A stretch of DNA of 64,000 nt from Glycine soja (taxonomy: Eukaryota > Streptophyta > Magnoliopsida > Fabales > Fabaceae), in assembly GCF_004193775.1 (NCBI RefSeq), contig NC_041010.1, positions 40,847,562-40,911,561 on the forward strand, written 5' to 3'. Position numbers and translations under genes: made by a program. Position 1 is the stretch's first letter, and every line of letters begins with the position of its first letter. Of this stretch, positions 13,532 through 24,123 are shown piece after piece. The notes under the pieces were generated by a model. That model saw nothing but the letters and a program-made list of their open reading frames with translations. It was not told where the DNA came from and ran no database searches.

Positions 13532-13758
13532 TGCAGAAAGAAAGACTTGAAAGGAAAGAGGGATAAATCCAAATTGTATTTCTGACTTGTGTTAGAGAGA
13601 TTACATATGGTATTTATAGACATCTTCATCTCACCTAATTAAGAAAAAAAATGGAATAAAAATTATAAAATCAAATCACATCAAACACACCTAATTCTAA
13701 GAAATGCAAATTAGCCTAATTGTAGGAACAAATTAAACTTCCTGATTAAATTTCAACA
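13532..13758 (-). repeat. 5' LTR of the small retroelement
   Basis: TG...CA-bounded repeat adjoining a Met-tRNA-type primer-binding site at 13521-13531. It is similar to 12670-12908. Confidence 0.78.
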
Positions 13759-14826
13759 TCTAATACCAACAAGTATTTGACTGGAATTTATTCTTGAACC
13801 TGCAATTATAGTTTTAGGAAGTACAGTAGAAAACCAAAGAAAAAAAAAAATAAGGGACAAGAATCAGTGTCTGCTTAAGAAAAAGGTACAGGTGCAGCTG
13901 TTTTTTGAAGCAGACTGGTCTCATCTTTATCAGATATGTCCAAAGGACTACAGCATAGTTACATCAATAACTTAGCTACATCTCTATTTTGAACAGAAAT
14001 GAGTGAAATAGAAATCCACATAGATAAGCCGGTTACCAAACTTTCTTTTGTCAACAACAATAGTTTATACACTGGCAGCACCAGAGTGGACAAGCAAATA
14101 TCTCAATTCTGTTGTGCCAAGAGCCTACTTATCAACCAAAAAATGTTTCCTTCTCTTTTGTCTATTAATACAACCATTAGCACAAGTCATTAACTAAAGA
14201 AAAACCTAATACAATATTGTGGCATTGTACTGGGTGATCTAATAGAAAAACACACTTCTCCATAAATTACATATGTTCCCATATTAACTAGATCCCTGAC
14301 CTGACCCCCCCCCCCCCTCTAAAAAAACAAACACATTCACCTTAAAAAAAAAAAAGTCCGCTCATCATTAATTGTATGAATAAGTGTAAGTAAATTCTAG
14401 TAAAGTAGCAAGAAGAAAAACACAAAAAGTAATATAAACACAAAGTTAATGAACCAAAATGTCTGAGATAAACTGTGAAACTAAATTACGTATCTGTATT
14501 AGAGGCATTAGGTGATATGAATAAAGGAATGCAATGTAAGAAATAATATAGGTAGTCACTTGCCTCTCAAATCTCAATATTCTGCCGTTTGTTCTCAACC
14601 TGTGTGGCTGTCACAATTACCATTGGCTCTGACCATGAAGTGTTACCGCATTTGAAGAAAAGAACTGTTTGCAGCTCACTTGCTGAGACAGAGTGAGTTT
14701 CTTCAGAATGTATTACAAAATTTCAGGCATTCTATTTGTACAACCTTATACAGAGTAAAAAAATATATCAATGGGAAGCCCCTTTCCACCAATTCCATTC
14801 CAGGGCAAAATAACCTATCAATTTTG
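13759..14826. other. 3' flank of the P-class PPR gene, with a poly-C run
   Basis: AT-rich sequence downstream of the minus-strand PPR gene; its mRNA 3' end should lie here. A run of 13 C at 14305-14317 is followed closely by A runs. Nothing coding was recognised. Confidence 0.5.
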
Positions 14827-17505
14827 TTAAGCTCTATTCAGTTCCTGCATTAACATAGAGTATGTCTCAGGATGTAAACGACAGCCATTCTTCTCCATTA
14901 GATTCAGCAATTCTGAGCATTGATCAACATATCCAGTCTTAGCTAAGCCATCAATCAGAACTTTCCAAGCCACTTCATCATAATTATACCCACATCGTAG
15001 TAAACTACAAAAAACAGCTTCAGCCTTCTCTTTGTTCATTTGTTCAAACAGACCACAAATAAGAAGCTTATAGGATTCTAGATGTGCTAAATGACTACAC
15101 TCCATCATAGAATCTAACAATGTCACTGCTTCCCCAAACATTCCCAACTTGCAACAACTACTTAGAAGAGAATTATGAATAATTTCAGAGGGAGAGATTC
15201 CCCCTTCCCTCATATGATGGTACAAACTGAAGGCTACATTCAAGCGTCCCACTTTGCAAAGTCCATTAATAAGCTTGCTGTAAGTGTTAAGATTAGGCAC
15301 ACAGCCACATTCTGCCATTTTCTCAAAGAGCACAGTTGTGATTCCAAAATCAATTTTACTCCATATATCTGTATTATCAACAGAGATATTTGTTAAACTT
15401 ACATCAAGCCCCACGGGATTGCTTCCTTCCTTCTTATGTTTTTCAATCACTAGATGCTTCATTAGGATGGAGTATGTTAGATAAGAAGGCTCACAACCAG
15501 TACCAAACATGCGCCTGAGAACACCAAATGCACTATCAAGTAGTCCCATACATCCATATGCATTAATTAATAAATTATAGATAAAGGAATCGAGCAATAC
15601 GCCTTCATTTTTAATCTTGATAACCATCTCTTCAGCCTCCTCTAATCTTCCTTGGCTGCAATATGCCTTAATAAATGCAGTATACGTGACCACATTAGGC
15701 TGATAACCAGATGAAATGAGTCGGTTGAGAATCTCATTAGCACGGTCAAAGTCATATTCCTTCAACACTTCCTCAACAAGAATATTATAAGTATGAAGAG
15801 TGGGCTTCACATCAAACTTTGCCATGTCTTCCACCAACAACATTGCATCTTGCACTTTACCCTCTTTGCGTAAGCCATCAATCATTACATTGAATGTGAT
15901 TGAGTTGGGCAAACATTCCTCAGCAAGCATCCTTTTGAACAATGAAGCAGCATGTTCAATTTTCCCAGCTTTGCAGTATCCATCAATCAAGGCTGTATAT
16001 GCATGTTCATTTGCTTTGACATGTTTTTCCTTGAGGGACTCCAAGATCTGATGAGCTTCTCCAACTCTGCCCATTCTGCAGAGGCAAACCATAAAAGCAT
16101 TAAAAGTCCACTGATCTGGACTGAAGCCATCTCTAATCATCAAACGAAACAGGCGAGAAGCACTATCTACTACACCCACTTCACACAGCCCATGGATTAA
16201 TGTGTTATATGTAACAACATCAGGCGAGAGCTTACTTTCAACCATTTTATTTAGCAGCGCCATTGCCCTATCCATACTTTTACCCCGACAAAACCCACAA
16301 ATCAACTCATTATATGTGCGCACATTCGGGCAAACTTTCTTCGACTCCATCAAACCCAAAACCCCCACGGCATCCTCCATCATCCCCCGTTTGCAATAAC
16401 TACCAATCAAGGCATTGAACGGGACAACACTAGGAGCCACGCCTTTCTCCACCATCTCATTCAACATCTTCAACGCCTCGTCCATCCTACCCTCCTTACA
16501 CAAGTAATCAATCAACACGGTATAAGTATAAACATTAGGCTCACAGCCTCTTTCCCTCATCTCCCCAAAGAGACTCAAAGCCTCTAGCTCCCTCCCCGAC
16601 TCACACAACGCGCAAACAAGAACGGTATAAGTCCTGACCGTGGGGAAACAACCATCCTCCCTCATCCGCGCCCAGAACTCAAGAGCCTCGTGAAGCTTCC
16701 CAGCCTCACAGAGCCCGTGTATAAGATTAGTATACGAAACCGCATTCCTCCGCGGCATAACACAAAAAACTCCACAAGCTCTCTCAACATCATCGTTTCT
16801 ACAATAACCCAAAACCAACGAAGTGTACGTAAACAAATCAGGACCAGGTTCACATCTCAGTATCCTAACGAAGAAAAGCCTCGCCACAGCCATGTTCCCC
16901 AGCTTGCAATAAGAATTCAACATGGTATTCAACGTTATCAGGTTAGGGAAAACACTATTACCATTATCAGTTAACATCTCCTTATACAAGCTTATCATTT
17001 CATCAACCATGGAGAAACGCGAGAGGCACATGAGGAGCCTGTTGTAGGAAGTGAGGGAGAGCTTGAACGCGAGCTGGTGTTGGTGATCAGCGGCGGCGGC
17101 GGCGGTGTTCATTCGGCGGAGGAGGTTGAGGAGGAAGGTGGCGTCGTGCGGGGAGGTGCAGGACTTGATCATGGAGTTGCGGACATTCTCAGCGGCGCGG
17201 AGGGTTCTGTGACGGACGAGGAGGAGGAGGAGAGAGTGGTGGGTGGCGAGGGAGTGGGGGAAGTTGTGGTGGCGGCGGATCCATCGGAAGAAGTTGAGGG
17301 CGGTGAGGGGGTCGGGGTTGAGGTTGAAGAGGGAGCAGAGGAGGGAAGGGGTTAGGGAGGGGATTAGGGTTTTGAGGGAAGGGTCTTTTCGCCAGCGGGG
17401 ACGTGAGAGGATGGTGAAGATTTGGGTTGGGAGAGAAGAGGAAGAGGAAGAGAAGGGTTTGCGGTGGAGGAGAAGGGAGAAGAAGAGGGGTTCGGATTTT
17501 CGCAT
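14827..17505 (-). CDS. P-class pentatricopeptide repeat (PPR) protein, 892 aa, intronless
   Basis: A single uninterrupted frame from ATG at 17505 to the stop at 14827. The first 40 residues are rich in Ser, Arg and Leu with few acids, as expected of a mitochondrial or plastid transit peptide. From about residue 150 to the end run roughly 20 tandem 35-residue PPR motifs with the usual YTxLIDGYCKxGxxxEAxxLFxxM pattern and no L/S motifs, E or DYW tail, so this is a P-class protein. Around residues 690-735 a stretch without repeat character (KKEGSNPVGLDVSLTNIS) interrupts the array. P-class PPR proteins bind organelle transcripts sequence-specifically for stabilisation, splicing or translation; the target is not predictable here. 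It resembles Arabidopsis At5g65560 from memory. Lack of introns is typical of the family. Several long open frames on the opposite strand are shadows of its GC-rich 5' end. Confidence 0.93.
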   Translation of the reverse strand: MRKSEPLFFSLLLHRKPFSSSSSSLPTQIFTILSRPRWRKDPSLKTLIPSLTPSLLCSLFNLNPDPLTALNFFRWIRRHHNFPHSLATHHSLLLLLVRHRTLRAAENVRNSMIKSCTSPHDATFLLNLLRRMNTAAAAADHQHQLAFKLSLTSYNRLLMCLSRFSMVDEMISLYKEMLTDNGNSVFPNLITLNTMLNSYCKLGNMAVARLFFVRILRCEPGPDLFTYTSLVLGYCRNDDVERACGVFCVMPRRNAVSYTNLIHGLCEAGKLHEALEFWARMREDGCFPTVRTYTVLVCALCESGRELEALSLFGEMRERGCEPNVYTYTVLIDYLCKEGRMDEALKMLNEMVEKGVAPSVVPFNALIGSYCKRGMMEDAVGVLGLMESKKVCPNVRTYNELICGFCRGKSMDRAMALLNKMVESKLSPDVVTYNTLIHGLCEVGVVDSASRLFRLMIRDGFSPDQWTFNAFMVCLCRMGRVGEAHQILESLKEKHVKANEHAYTALIDGYCKAGKIEHAASLFKRMLAEECLPNSITFNVMIDGLRKEGKVQDAMLLVEDMAKFDVKPTLHTYNILVEEVLKEYDFDRANEILNRLISSGYQPNVVTYTAFIKAYCSQGRLEEAEEMVIKIKNEGVLLDSFIYNLLINAYGCMGLLDSAFGVLRRMFGTGCEPSYLTYSILMKHLVIEKHKKEGSNPVGLDVSLTNISVDNTDIWSKIDFGITTVLFEKMAECGCVPNLNTYSKLINGLCKVGRLNVAFSLYHHMREGGISPSEIIHNSLLSSCCKLGMFGEAVTLLDSMMECSHLAHLESYKLLICGLFEQMNKEKAEAVFCSLLRCGYNYDEVAWKVLIDGLAKTGYVDQCSELLNLMEKNGCRLHPETYSMLMQELNRA

Positions 17506-17509
17506 TTAG

Positions 17510-17528
17510 AGACGACGACGACGACGAT
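17510..17528 (+). repeat. (GAC)n microsatellite in the PPR 5' flank
   Basis: About six GAC units just upstream of the minus-strand PPR start, probably in its 5' untranslated region, where it reads (GTC)n. Confidence 0.8.
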
Positions 17529-17649
17529 GGAGTGTTACAGAAGGGGAAGAAGAAGGAACAAATTGCAATGGAGAAACTGGGCTGGCCCGAGTCATTTGGC
17601 CCACTACCGTGGTTCATCCTCGGCTATTGATGCAGATGCTTTAAACAAT

Positions 17650-19015
17650 TTTTCGGTTTTTTTCGTAAATAGACTTTTTCTCTCTATTTTGTTTTTTCAA
17701 TTTACATGACTTTATAATTTAATTTTTAATATACACTATTTTGAGATTTTTTTTCTCTCTTTTTTATTTTTTTTAATTTAAAATATTATAAAATATAAAT
17801 ATCATATTATATAATTTTTTTAATTGGTTTTAAAATTATTTATTTATTAAATTAATTTTTTTAATTTTGTTTTTTAATTTTTTAAAGAAAATGATATTAT
17901 TAAATATAATTATTTTTTTTATTATTTAATTTATTTAACATATTTTTTAGGTAAATATTTTTATTTAAAATCTAAATTTTTTAATATAATTATTTTCAAT
18001 ATAATTATATTACTAAATATAATTAGTTTTTAACATTATAAATAAAATACTTAAACAATTATTGTTAATTAAAAACTTAAGATAGAGATATGTTAAAACA
18101 ATTATTTCTATTATAAACATGTTATCGTTAAATTTTAAATTTTTTTTTTCTATTTTTCGTTCATTTTCTTCTTTCGTCCATCTTAGTATGAATGCTACTA
18201 TAAACAAGGTGATCATTTGTCATCCTCTTTATTCTTGAATTTATCTCATTGATCTCGTTCATATTCTTGCAACAATGACTCAGGTGGTAGCAAAAAAAAA
18301 TTGCTAATTAAATATTTTTAAAAGATATTTTCAATATATTTTTATTATAAAAAAATAGTTTATATTTAGTATTTATTAGTATCTTTTGGATATTTTAATA
18401 TTTTCTTTTCATATCTGCAAGTCATAAATAATAAAAATTTCAATTCTTATCACTTAAGCCAATAAATAAATGCTAAATAAATATTTTTAAAGATATTTTT
18501 AATATATTTTTATTTAAAGATATTTTCTATATAACAGCTACTACTCTTCGAAATTTTATGTCTATTGTATGTATCAATTATTTTTTTACTGTATTTTATA
18601 GTTTATTTTAATATTACTAACTATTTTTATTATTTTTTTTAATTAACAAACATAACAAAGAAATATCAACAACATATAAATTTAACTACAAAAGTACATA
18701 CAAAGTAACTAAAAAATTGTACTATAATTTTATCCAATTTTTTATTTTTCTTTATTTGTATATTTTTTCTTTAAAAAATAAAAAACAAAATTATAAAATT
18801 TAATAAATAAATAAGTAATTTTAAAACTAATTAAAAGAATTATATAATATAATATTTATATTTTATAATATTTTAAATAAAAAAACAAAAAGGAGAGAGA
18901 AAGTCCCAAATAATGTATATTAAAAATTAAATTATAAATAATATTGATTGAGAAAAAAGTAGGAGAGAGAAAGTGTATTTAAGGAAAAAATCTAAATTTT
19001 CAATACTATTAAACA
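17650..19015. mobile_element. Long-terminal-inverted-repeat element (MULE/foldback-like)
   Basis: The left arm, about 17650-17890, matches the reverse complement of the right arm, about 18755-19015. Shared tracts include ATAATTTAATTTTTAATATAC, TTTAAAATATTATAAAATAT and a CTCTCT-rich block present twice in each arm. The interior, about 17890-18755, is AT-rich without a transposase and holds direct repeats of an AAATATTTTTAAAGATATTTT-type unit at about 18309 and 18480. Long TIRs without coding capacity suggest a non-autonomous Mutator-like or foldback element. Exact ends and target duplication could not be fixed. Confidence 0.65.
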
Positions 19016-20924
19016 AACATGTAATAAGTTGACACATTGAAAAAATCATTTAAATATTTAATAGAAAGTATACTTAATTATAGATAAACAAAAAATTTAA
19101 AGAACTCAATTGACAGAATTAAAATGTGTGAGATCAAAATTAATGTGAGAAATAAAACTAATTTATTTCTGGGGTTGATCAGGAGTTAAATAAAATCTTC
19201 AATAAATCACGTGTTGAATGTTTTAGATTTCATAAAATGGAATCATGAATATGTTTCTAAACGTTAATAGAAAAGGGAAATAGTTAATCCTTAACGATGG
19301 TAAGTGTATACAAGTTACAGTAACCACATGAGTCCTCTTGTTTTTATTCTACAGTATGAAAGAATTTTGAAATACGATATTGAATATTGGGGAATAATGA
19401 TGCATGAGTAAATAACGAATGTCTTTCGTTGCAATTAAAATAGCATAATATCAATTTTCACAATAAATATTATTTAAGCGTTTATGGACAAACTTACAGG
19501 TCGGTCTAATTTTTATGGATTGAACTAATAATTAAACATTATTAATTTAAATAAAATTAAACACAATATATTTTTATTATTATTTCTGTCACAAATAAAC
19601 TGGATACTTATCTATATATCGAAGGATCCTCTTTGATAGTTTCTTGTTAAAAATTTTAATGGTGTAAGTTTGAAAGAACGAGGAAAGTACATACAAAAGA
19701 TACTTTAACACTAAAGTGAGGATTTGACTTAAAGTTGTTTAATAATATTTAGTGAATATTCAAGAAGGAATTTGTTCTCTTAACTGGAGATTCTCTCCTT
19801 TTTATATTGATCTTATTGGGACTACACGTCTTGATTATCGTTTAAATAATATGTTTCTTAATTCCGATACTTTTAATCAAGTAATTATCCTTAAGTGAGT
19901 TTATAACGATAATCATAATTGAATGATACACTTCATTTGCATATGTTGACGGTCGAAACCTGTTCTACAAAATGTGAGTATATGACCAAGAGAATACTCA
20001 GTTAGATGTTTTAGGTGTGTTCTCGTTCTAGCTAAATATTTTATCCAATATAATTATCATTGTGATGAGAGATTCTCATGTTAACTTTAAAATTAATAAT
20101 GCTTTGTTAAAATATGTACTTTAATACAATAGTGAGCTTAATCCAAAATTAAATTTTAACTATTATAGCAAGCATATGAAATAATTGACTTGTAATTCTT
20201 AACGATGTTATTTATGATTTGAATTCTAACTTGAGTATGTAATTGGCTATTTTTTTATGGTGGATACTTGCTACCTATGAAAAATAAAAAATCAAAATTT
20301 TAATCGTGGCATCTCTTTAAGACCTTATTTGGTTTCGCATTAAGAATTCCGTTTGTTCACATTGAAAAAACTTACTTTAATTGTGCATTCTCTTTAAAAC
20401 CATGGCTTTATAGCTTCATGCATTAGTAATTATGTGATCCATGATTTTGAAATTTCAAACAAAAAAACACCTTATCCATTGAAGTCGCATATGGAGTTCT
20501 TACAAATTTTGACACTTGATATGGAAACACATCATTTTAGAATTGTTCTAATTTTATTTACTAGCTGGAGACTAGAGCAAAGCAATGTTTGTTTTCTTTA
20601 AACATTCGACATGGGGAATATATCTTCAACTACGGGTTCTTTTATTTCTTGGCGGCTGAAGATATTTTTGTTAGCCTTTCTGTAATTGTGTCTGCAGAGA
20701 GGCAACTTCCTTTGTGTTTGGGAGAATCCTTCCATTCAAAGATACTTAAGATATATGCAATTTAAAAATATTTGTTCAACTTTTGATTTAAAAATGATTG
20801 AGGGACGATACAGAATAAAAAATGGTGGACCGAATAGATACTCAAAAATTTGTAACTCACTAGATTCAGATATACTTTTTCATCCCGTGTCTAACAAAAA
20901 TAAAAATATAATACTATATCTATT
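19016..20924. other. Intergenic region, no gene recognised
   Basis: AT-rich. A block around 19600-20650 is less simple in composition and may be an old transposon remnant, but no protein or terminal structure was identified in it. Confidence 0.45.
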
Positions 20925-21270
20925 CACCTCTCTCATCGCCTCCTTCACGTCTCTCGTTGCGAATCTCTAGAAGCACTCCTCCCTCTCCATTCTTACCCTC
21001 CCCAACGCCTACCTCACCACCGACGATCACCTCTCTTGCCATCACCTCTCCTTGGTCGCCCTCGCAGACGTCCTTCACTACCACGTCCTCTCCTCCTCTA
21101 GCAAGCTCACCACCACGCTCCTTCAAAGCACCGGTTGTGCCACCGACAACTTCAACTTTGTGAACCTCGCCCAGGACTCCCAATCTGGCATCATCTCGAT
21201 CCGCTCCCTCGCACTGTACTCCCCTTCCAACACCACCATCCTTTCCTTCATAAAGAAGCACAACGGTGTC
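20925..21270 (+). pseudogene. Fasciclin-like arabinogalactan protein (FLA4/SOS5-like) fragment
   Basis: A GC-rich island in AT-rich DNA. With one in-frame stop (about 20968-20970) and a frame change, it reads as the first fasciclin domain of an FLA4-type cell-surface glycoprotein. Visible blocks are FTSLVANL, then LTLPNAYLTTDDHLS, then LVALADVLHYHVL, then LTTTLLQSTGxATDNF and IISIRSLALYSPSNTTILS. The expected Trp-containing segment between YHVL and the LTTTLL block is deleted. No signal peptide, second fasciclin domain or GPI-anchor tail is present. The similarity stops abruptly near 21260, where P450 sequence starts. This is a broken copy, not a functional gene. Confidence 0.75.
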
Positions 21271-21465
21271 AGAAATCCTCGCTGAACTTCCTCCTTGCCG
21301 ACAAGGACACTCCATCGGTGGCTGGTTCTTTTTGTTCATCATGAACCACCCCATTATGGACGAGAAGATCCTCGCGGAACTAACAACGATGCTTACTTCC
21401 ACTCACGATGGCGACCGACGGTTTGGACAGAGGAGGCAGTGGACTTCAAAGAAGTGAACAAATCA
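21266..21465 (+). pseudogene. CYP86-like cytochrome P450 fragment joined to the FLA fragment
   Basis: Reads as the I-helix region of a CYP86-type fatty-acid omega-hydroxylase. First comes SLNFLLADKDTPSVA, where the family normally has a (A/G)GRDT(S/T)S motif. After a +1 frame slip comes WFFLFIMNHPIMDEKILAEL and a THDGDRR segment. After another slip comes WTEEAVDFKEVNK. The Gly-Arg of the usual motif is changed to Asp-Lys, and no heme-binding Cys region follows. The fragment is about 190 bp and adjoins FLA sequence on the same strand without a spacer. Two unrelated genes fused this way suggest capture by a transposon or a template-switching event. Confidence 0.72.
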
Positions 21466-21789
21466 AACATTGCACAATACAAAGGATATTATAGTAAAGT
21501 TTACATTATTTTGTTTAGTACGTAAGTACATTAAACAAGATATAATAAAAATTTACTTGTACTGTGCATCAATTACCAAACAACTTAAAGTATAAAAAGT
21601 TATCCTTTGATTTAGCTACTTGCTCAGTGTTGTTTAATTTGTTTTGTCTTTTTAGCAAATCAAACGCACCCTTAATTTAAAATAGTTTAAGTTTTACATA
21701 AATAATTTTAATTTTATAGTTAAAAACTTAAAATTTAGGAAAAAGAGATGAAGTTCTAATTTAAGTAAAAAAAAAGTTTGCGAGTTTAA
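21466..21789. other. Short AT-rich spacer
   Basis: No coding similarity or clear transposon end. I looked here for the right terminus of a capturing element and could not identify one. Confidence 0.4.
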
Positions 21790-22645
21790 AAAAGATTAAA
21801 TTATAATTTTTGTCCCCCTATAATTTTAAACATGTAATTTTAGTCTTTCTATTTTTAAATCAAGACATTTAATCTTCCTAGTGTAAAAAATAAGTAATTT
21901 TGGTCATTCCTTCAATTAACTATCTAAAGTCAAACAACACTTATCTGAAAAAAGATTAAATAAAGTAAAAAATAAAAAATATTTTAATAAGAATTGAACT
22001 TATAGTTATTTATTTAAGACAAAACAATAAATCACTAAGATATTTATTTTATTTAGCTAATTCCATTAATATTATTTTCTATGTGTTATTAATCAAAAGT
22101 TATTATTTTTTTAAAAAATATAAAAATTTATAAATTAAAAATGTTTAATATTTTTTTTAATTTTATGTTAATAATTAGAGTAAAAATAATTTGTATATTA
22201 AAATTAACTTAAAAAAATGTAAATAATTTTCATATTAATTTATGAAATTTAATTATAAATTAGTAAAATAAAAATAAAAACATGTAAACTATTCAAAATA
22301 AAACATATAAAATGATATAAAATTAAAATAAAAATGCTTATATATTAAATATATTTTAATTATAAATTTTGATAATTTTAAAAAATAATAATAACTCCTG
22401 AGTAATAGTTTTAATATAATTAACTAAAAAAAACAAATGTGTCATTGGTTTATTGCCTTATTTATAAATAAATGACCACTAAGACATTTTTTTATTTTAC
22501 TTAATCTATTTTTACAATAAGTGTCATGTCAATTGCCTATATAACTTAATTTTAAAAATAAAAGGAGTAAATTTCTTAATTTAAAAATAAGGAGACAAAA
22601 AAATTGTCAAAAGTATAGGAAGATCAAATTTAGTTTAGCTTTTAA
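21790..22645. mobile_element. Second long-inverted-repeat element (MITE/foldback-like)
   Basis: The left arm, about 21790-22040 (TTTTGTCCCCCTATAATTTT, later ACACTTATCTGAAAAAAGATT), matches the reverse complement of about 22440-22645. The GTCCC...AAGGAC-style composition is common in legume MITEs. The interior is AT-rich with no open frame. The arms are diverged, and the exact ends and any target duplication are unresolved. Confidence 0.55.
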
Positions 22646-24123
22646 AAAATCTTTATATAAAAAAGTTTAGATTTATTTCACTTTCAAAACAAAGAAATGA
22701 ATATGAGCTTGAATTTGGGAAGTGTCATTTACAAAATGGATGTAAATATAAAATAATTAAAACATATTTTAGGCTATTAGTATTTATAAAAGAAAGGTCT
22801 ACTGATAAAAAGTTCACATATATTAGTAAAATTATTGAACATATTTAAAGTAATTTATTTTTAAAATTTATTTTAAATCTTGTTTGTCGTTGAATAGGCT
22901 CTTGTCATATGGGAGAACTTGTTTTACTTTAGTTAACCAATTACTTGGAATTAGTTATTGATTTTACTTAAGAGTGAACTTTTTTTTCCAGAGGAATTAC
23001 GAGTGATCTTAAACGTGTTTATCGATCAAATTAATCTAATTCAATTCCCTAATGTTCCTATACTTTTTTTTTATCTCTGTAATTTTGTAATTTAAAAATA
23101 TTTTTCAATTGATACTTTTATTTTACCTTATTTTTTTTTGAAAAAAACGAAGTAAAAAGAATATAACATAATTATAAGAATAAAAAACTTAATTAAGTCA
23201 AACTTTAAAATCTCCGTCACCCTCGTAAAAAAAAAACCCTATGGACTGATTGACTGGTTGACGATTTCGTACAAGTGGTTAGACGATGAACAAAGTCACT
23301 CATTTGAGCTTCTTACAACAATCAGATTTTAGAAATATTAACGGTTTCAGAAACTTTCATTTTCTATTTGACGTCCGTCCTTCACTTTTTTTTTTTTTTA
23401 CTACATATTACATCATTTATTACATTCATCTTTTATTTATTTTTCTCATCCTGTTATCATATAGAGATATGACTGTGTATCAGCACTTCGAAAGGTGCAA
23501 GTGCTGATATTTGATTACTCACAAATCACAAGCATTTTATCAATATTTTCATTTTTTTTACTTCTTATCGCGTTGTACATTAGTAGTACCAACGATAGTA
23601 ACTTACTCCAATCTCAAGATATTTTCCTTCTTATAATTAAACATCAATTATACCACGTGAGATGAAATATATGGAATCAAGTAATGAACGTTGCACGGCA
23701 GATTCAAGATTCAGATTCGAATTCTTTTACCTTACCTCGAGAATTGGGCTTATTATTACAGTGTGACTCCAACAGGCACACTATTCATTCCATTACAAGA
23801 CATCAATTATAACATTAAATAGAAAATAGTAAAAAAAAAAACAAAAAGGTCCACGAATCCTCAAAGACACTTCCGCGTTGCTTCCATTCCATATGTTCCA
23901 TTTCATCACTCCACCCTCTTTTTCTCTCGGGAATCAGTAACTAAAAGACAACCAAACCAAACCAAACCATGAAGAAACCCTTAACCTTAACCCTAACCTT
24001 GTACCCCTCACTCTCTCCCTTTGTCGTCCCTTCCCTCCGATCCAAGTGAGCAACTCCACTCAACTCCACTCGCGGCGCGTGACATGAAAAAAAGATCCCA
24101 CGCTGGAACCCACAGGCCACGCA
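22646..24123. other. Intergenic region and promoter side of the KH gene
   Basis: AT-rich with several A and T homopolymers. Near 23970-24000 a run of imperfect CCTTAA/CCCTAA telo-box-like units sits in the likely 5' untranslated region of the KH gene. A short ATG frame at 24084 is out of frame with the KH start and could be an upstream ORF if transcribed. Confidence 0.45.

Larger units (their letters stand above)
12670..13758 (-). mobile_element. Small non-autonomous LTR retrotransposon (TRIM-like), minus strand
   Basis: Read on the minus strand, the 5' LTR is 13758-13532 (227 bp, starting TGTTGAAA and ending TGCA). It is followed at once by TGGTATCAGGG at 13531-13521, a close match to the initiator-Met-tRNA primer-binding site of plant Copia and TRIM elements. 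The 3' LTR is 12908-12670 (about 239 bp), similar to the first along its length and preceded by a polypurine tract, GTTTGAGGGGAAG, at 12921-12909. The 623-bp interior has no gag or pol; it carries irregular repeats of an ATGAAGG motif. The 3' LTR has an extra A/T-rich insertion, and its end has diverged. No target-site duplication was found (5-mers ttcgt and tctaa). The element must have been moved by proteins supplied in trans. Confidence 0.8.

Noticed and set aside
17077..17355. Glu/Gly/Val-rich plus-strand open frame, 92 codons
   Set aside because: Antisense shadow of the GC-rich 5' end of the P-class PPR gene; biased composition, no domain.
20868..20880. CACTA motif left of the gene-fragment chimera as a CACTA (En/Spm) transposon end
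   Set aside because: A 5-mer alone occurs by chance; no matching inverted end or 3-bp duplication was found on the right.
20920..21402. Minus-strand 160-codon frame over the GC-rich island
   Set aside because: The plus strand carries recognisable FLA and P450 fragments; the minus frame is their complement.
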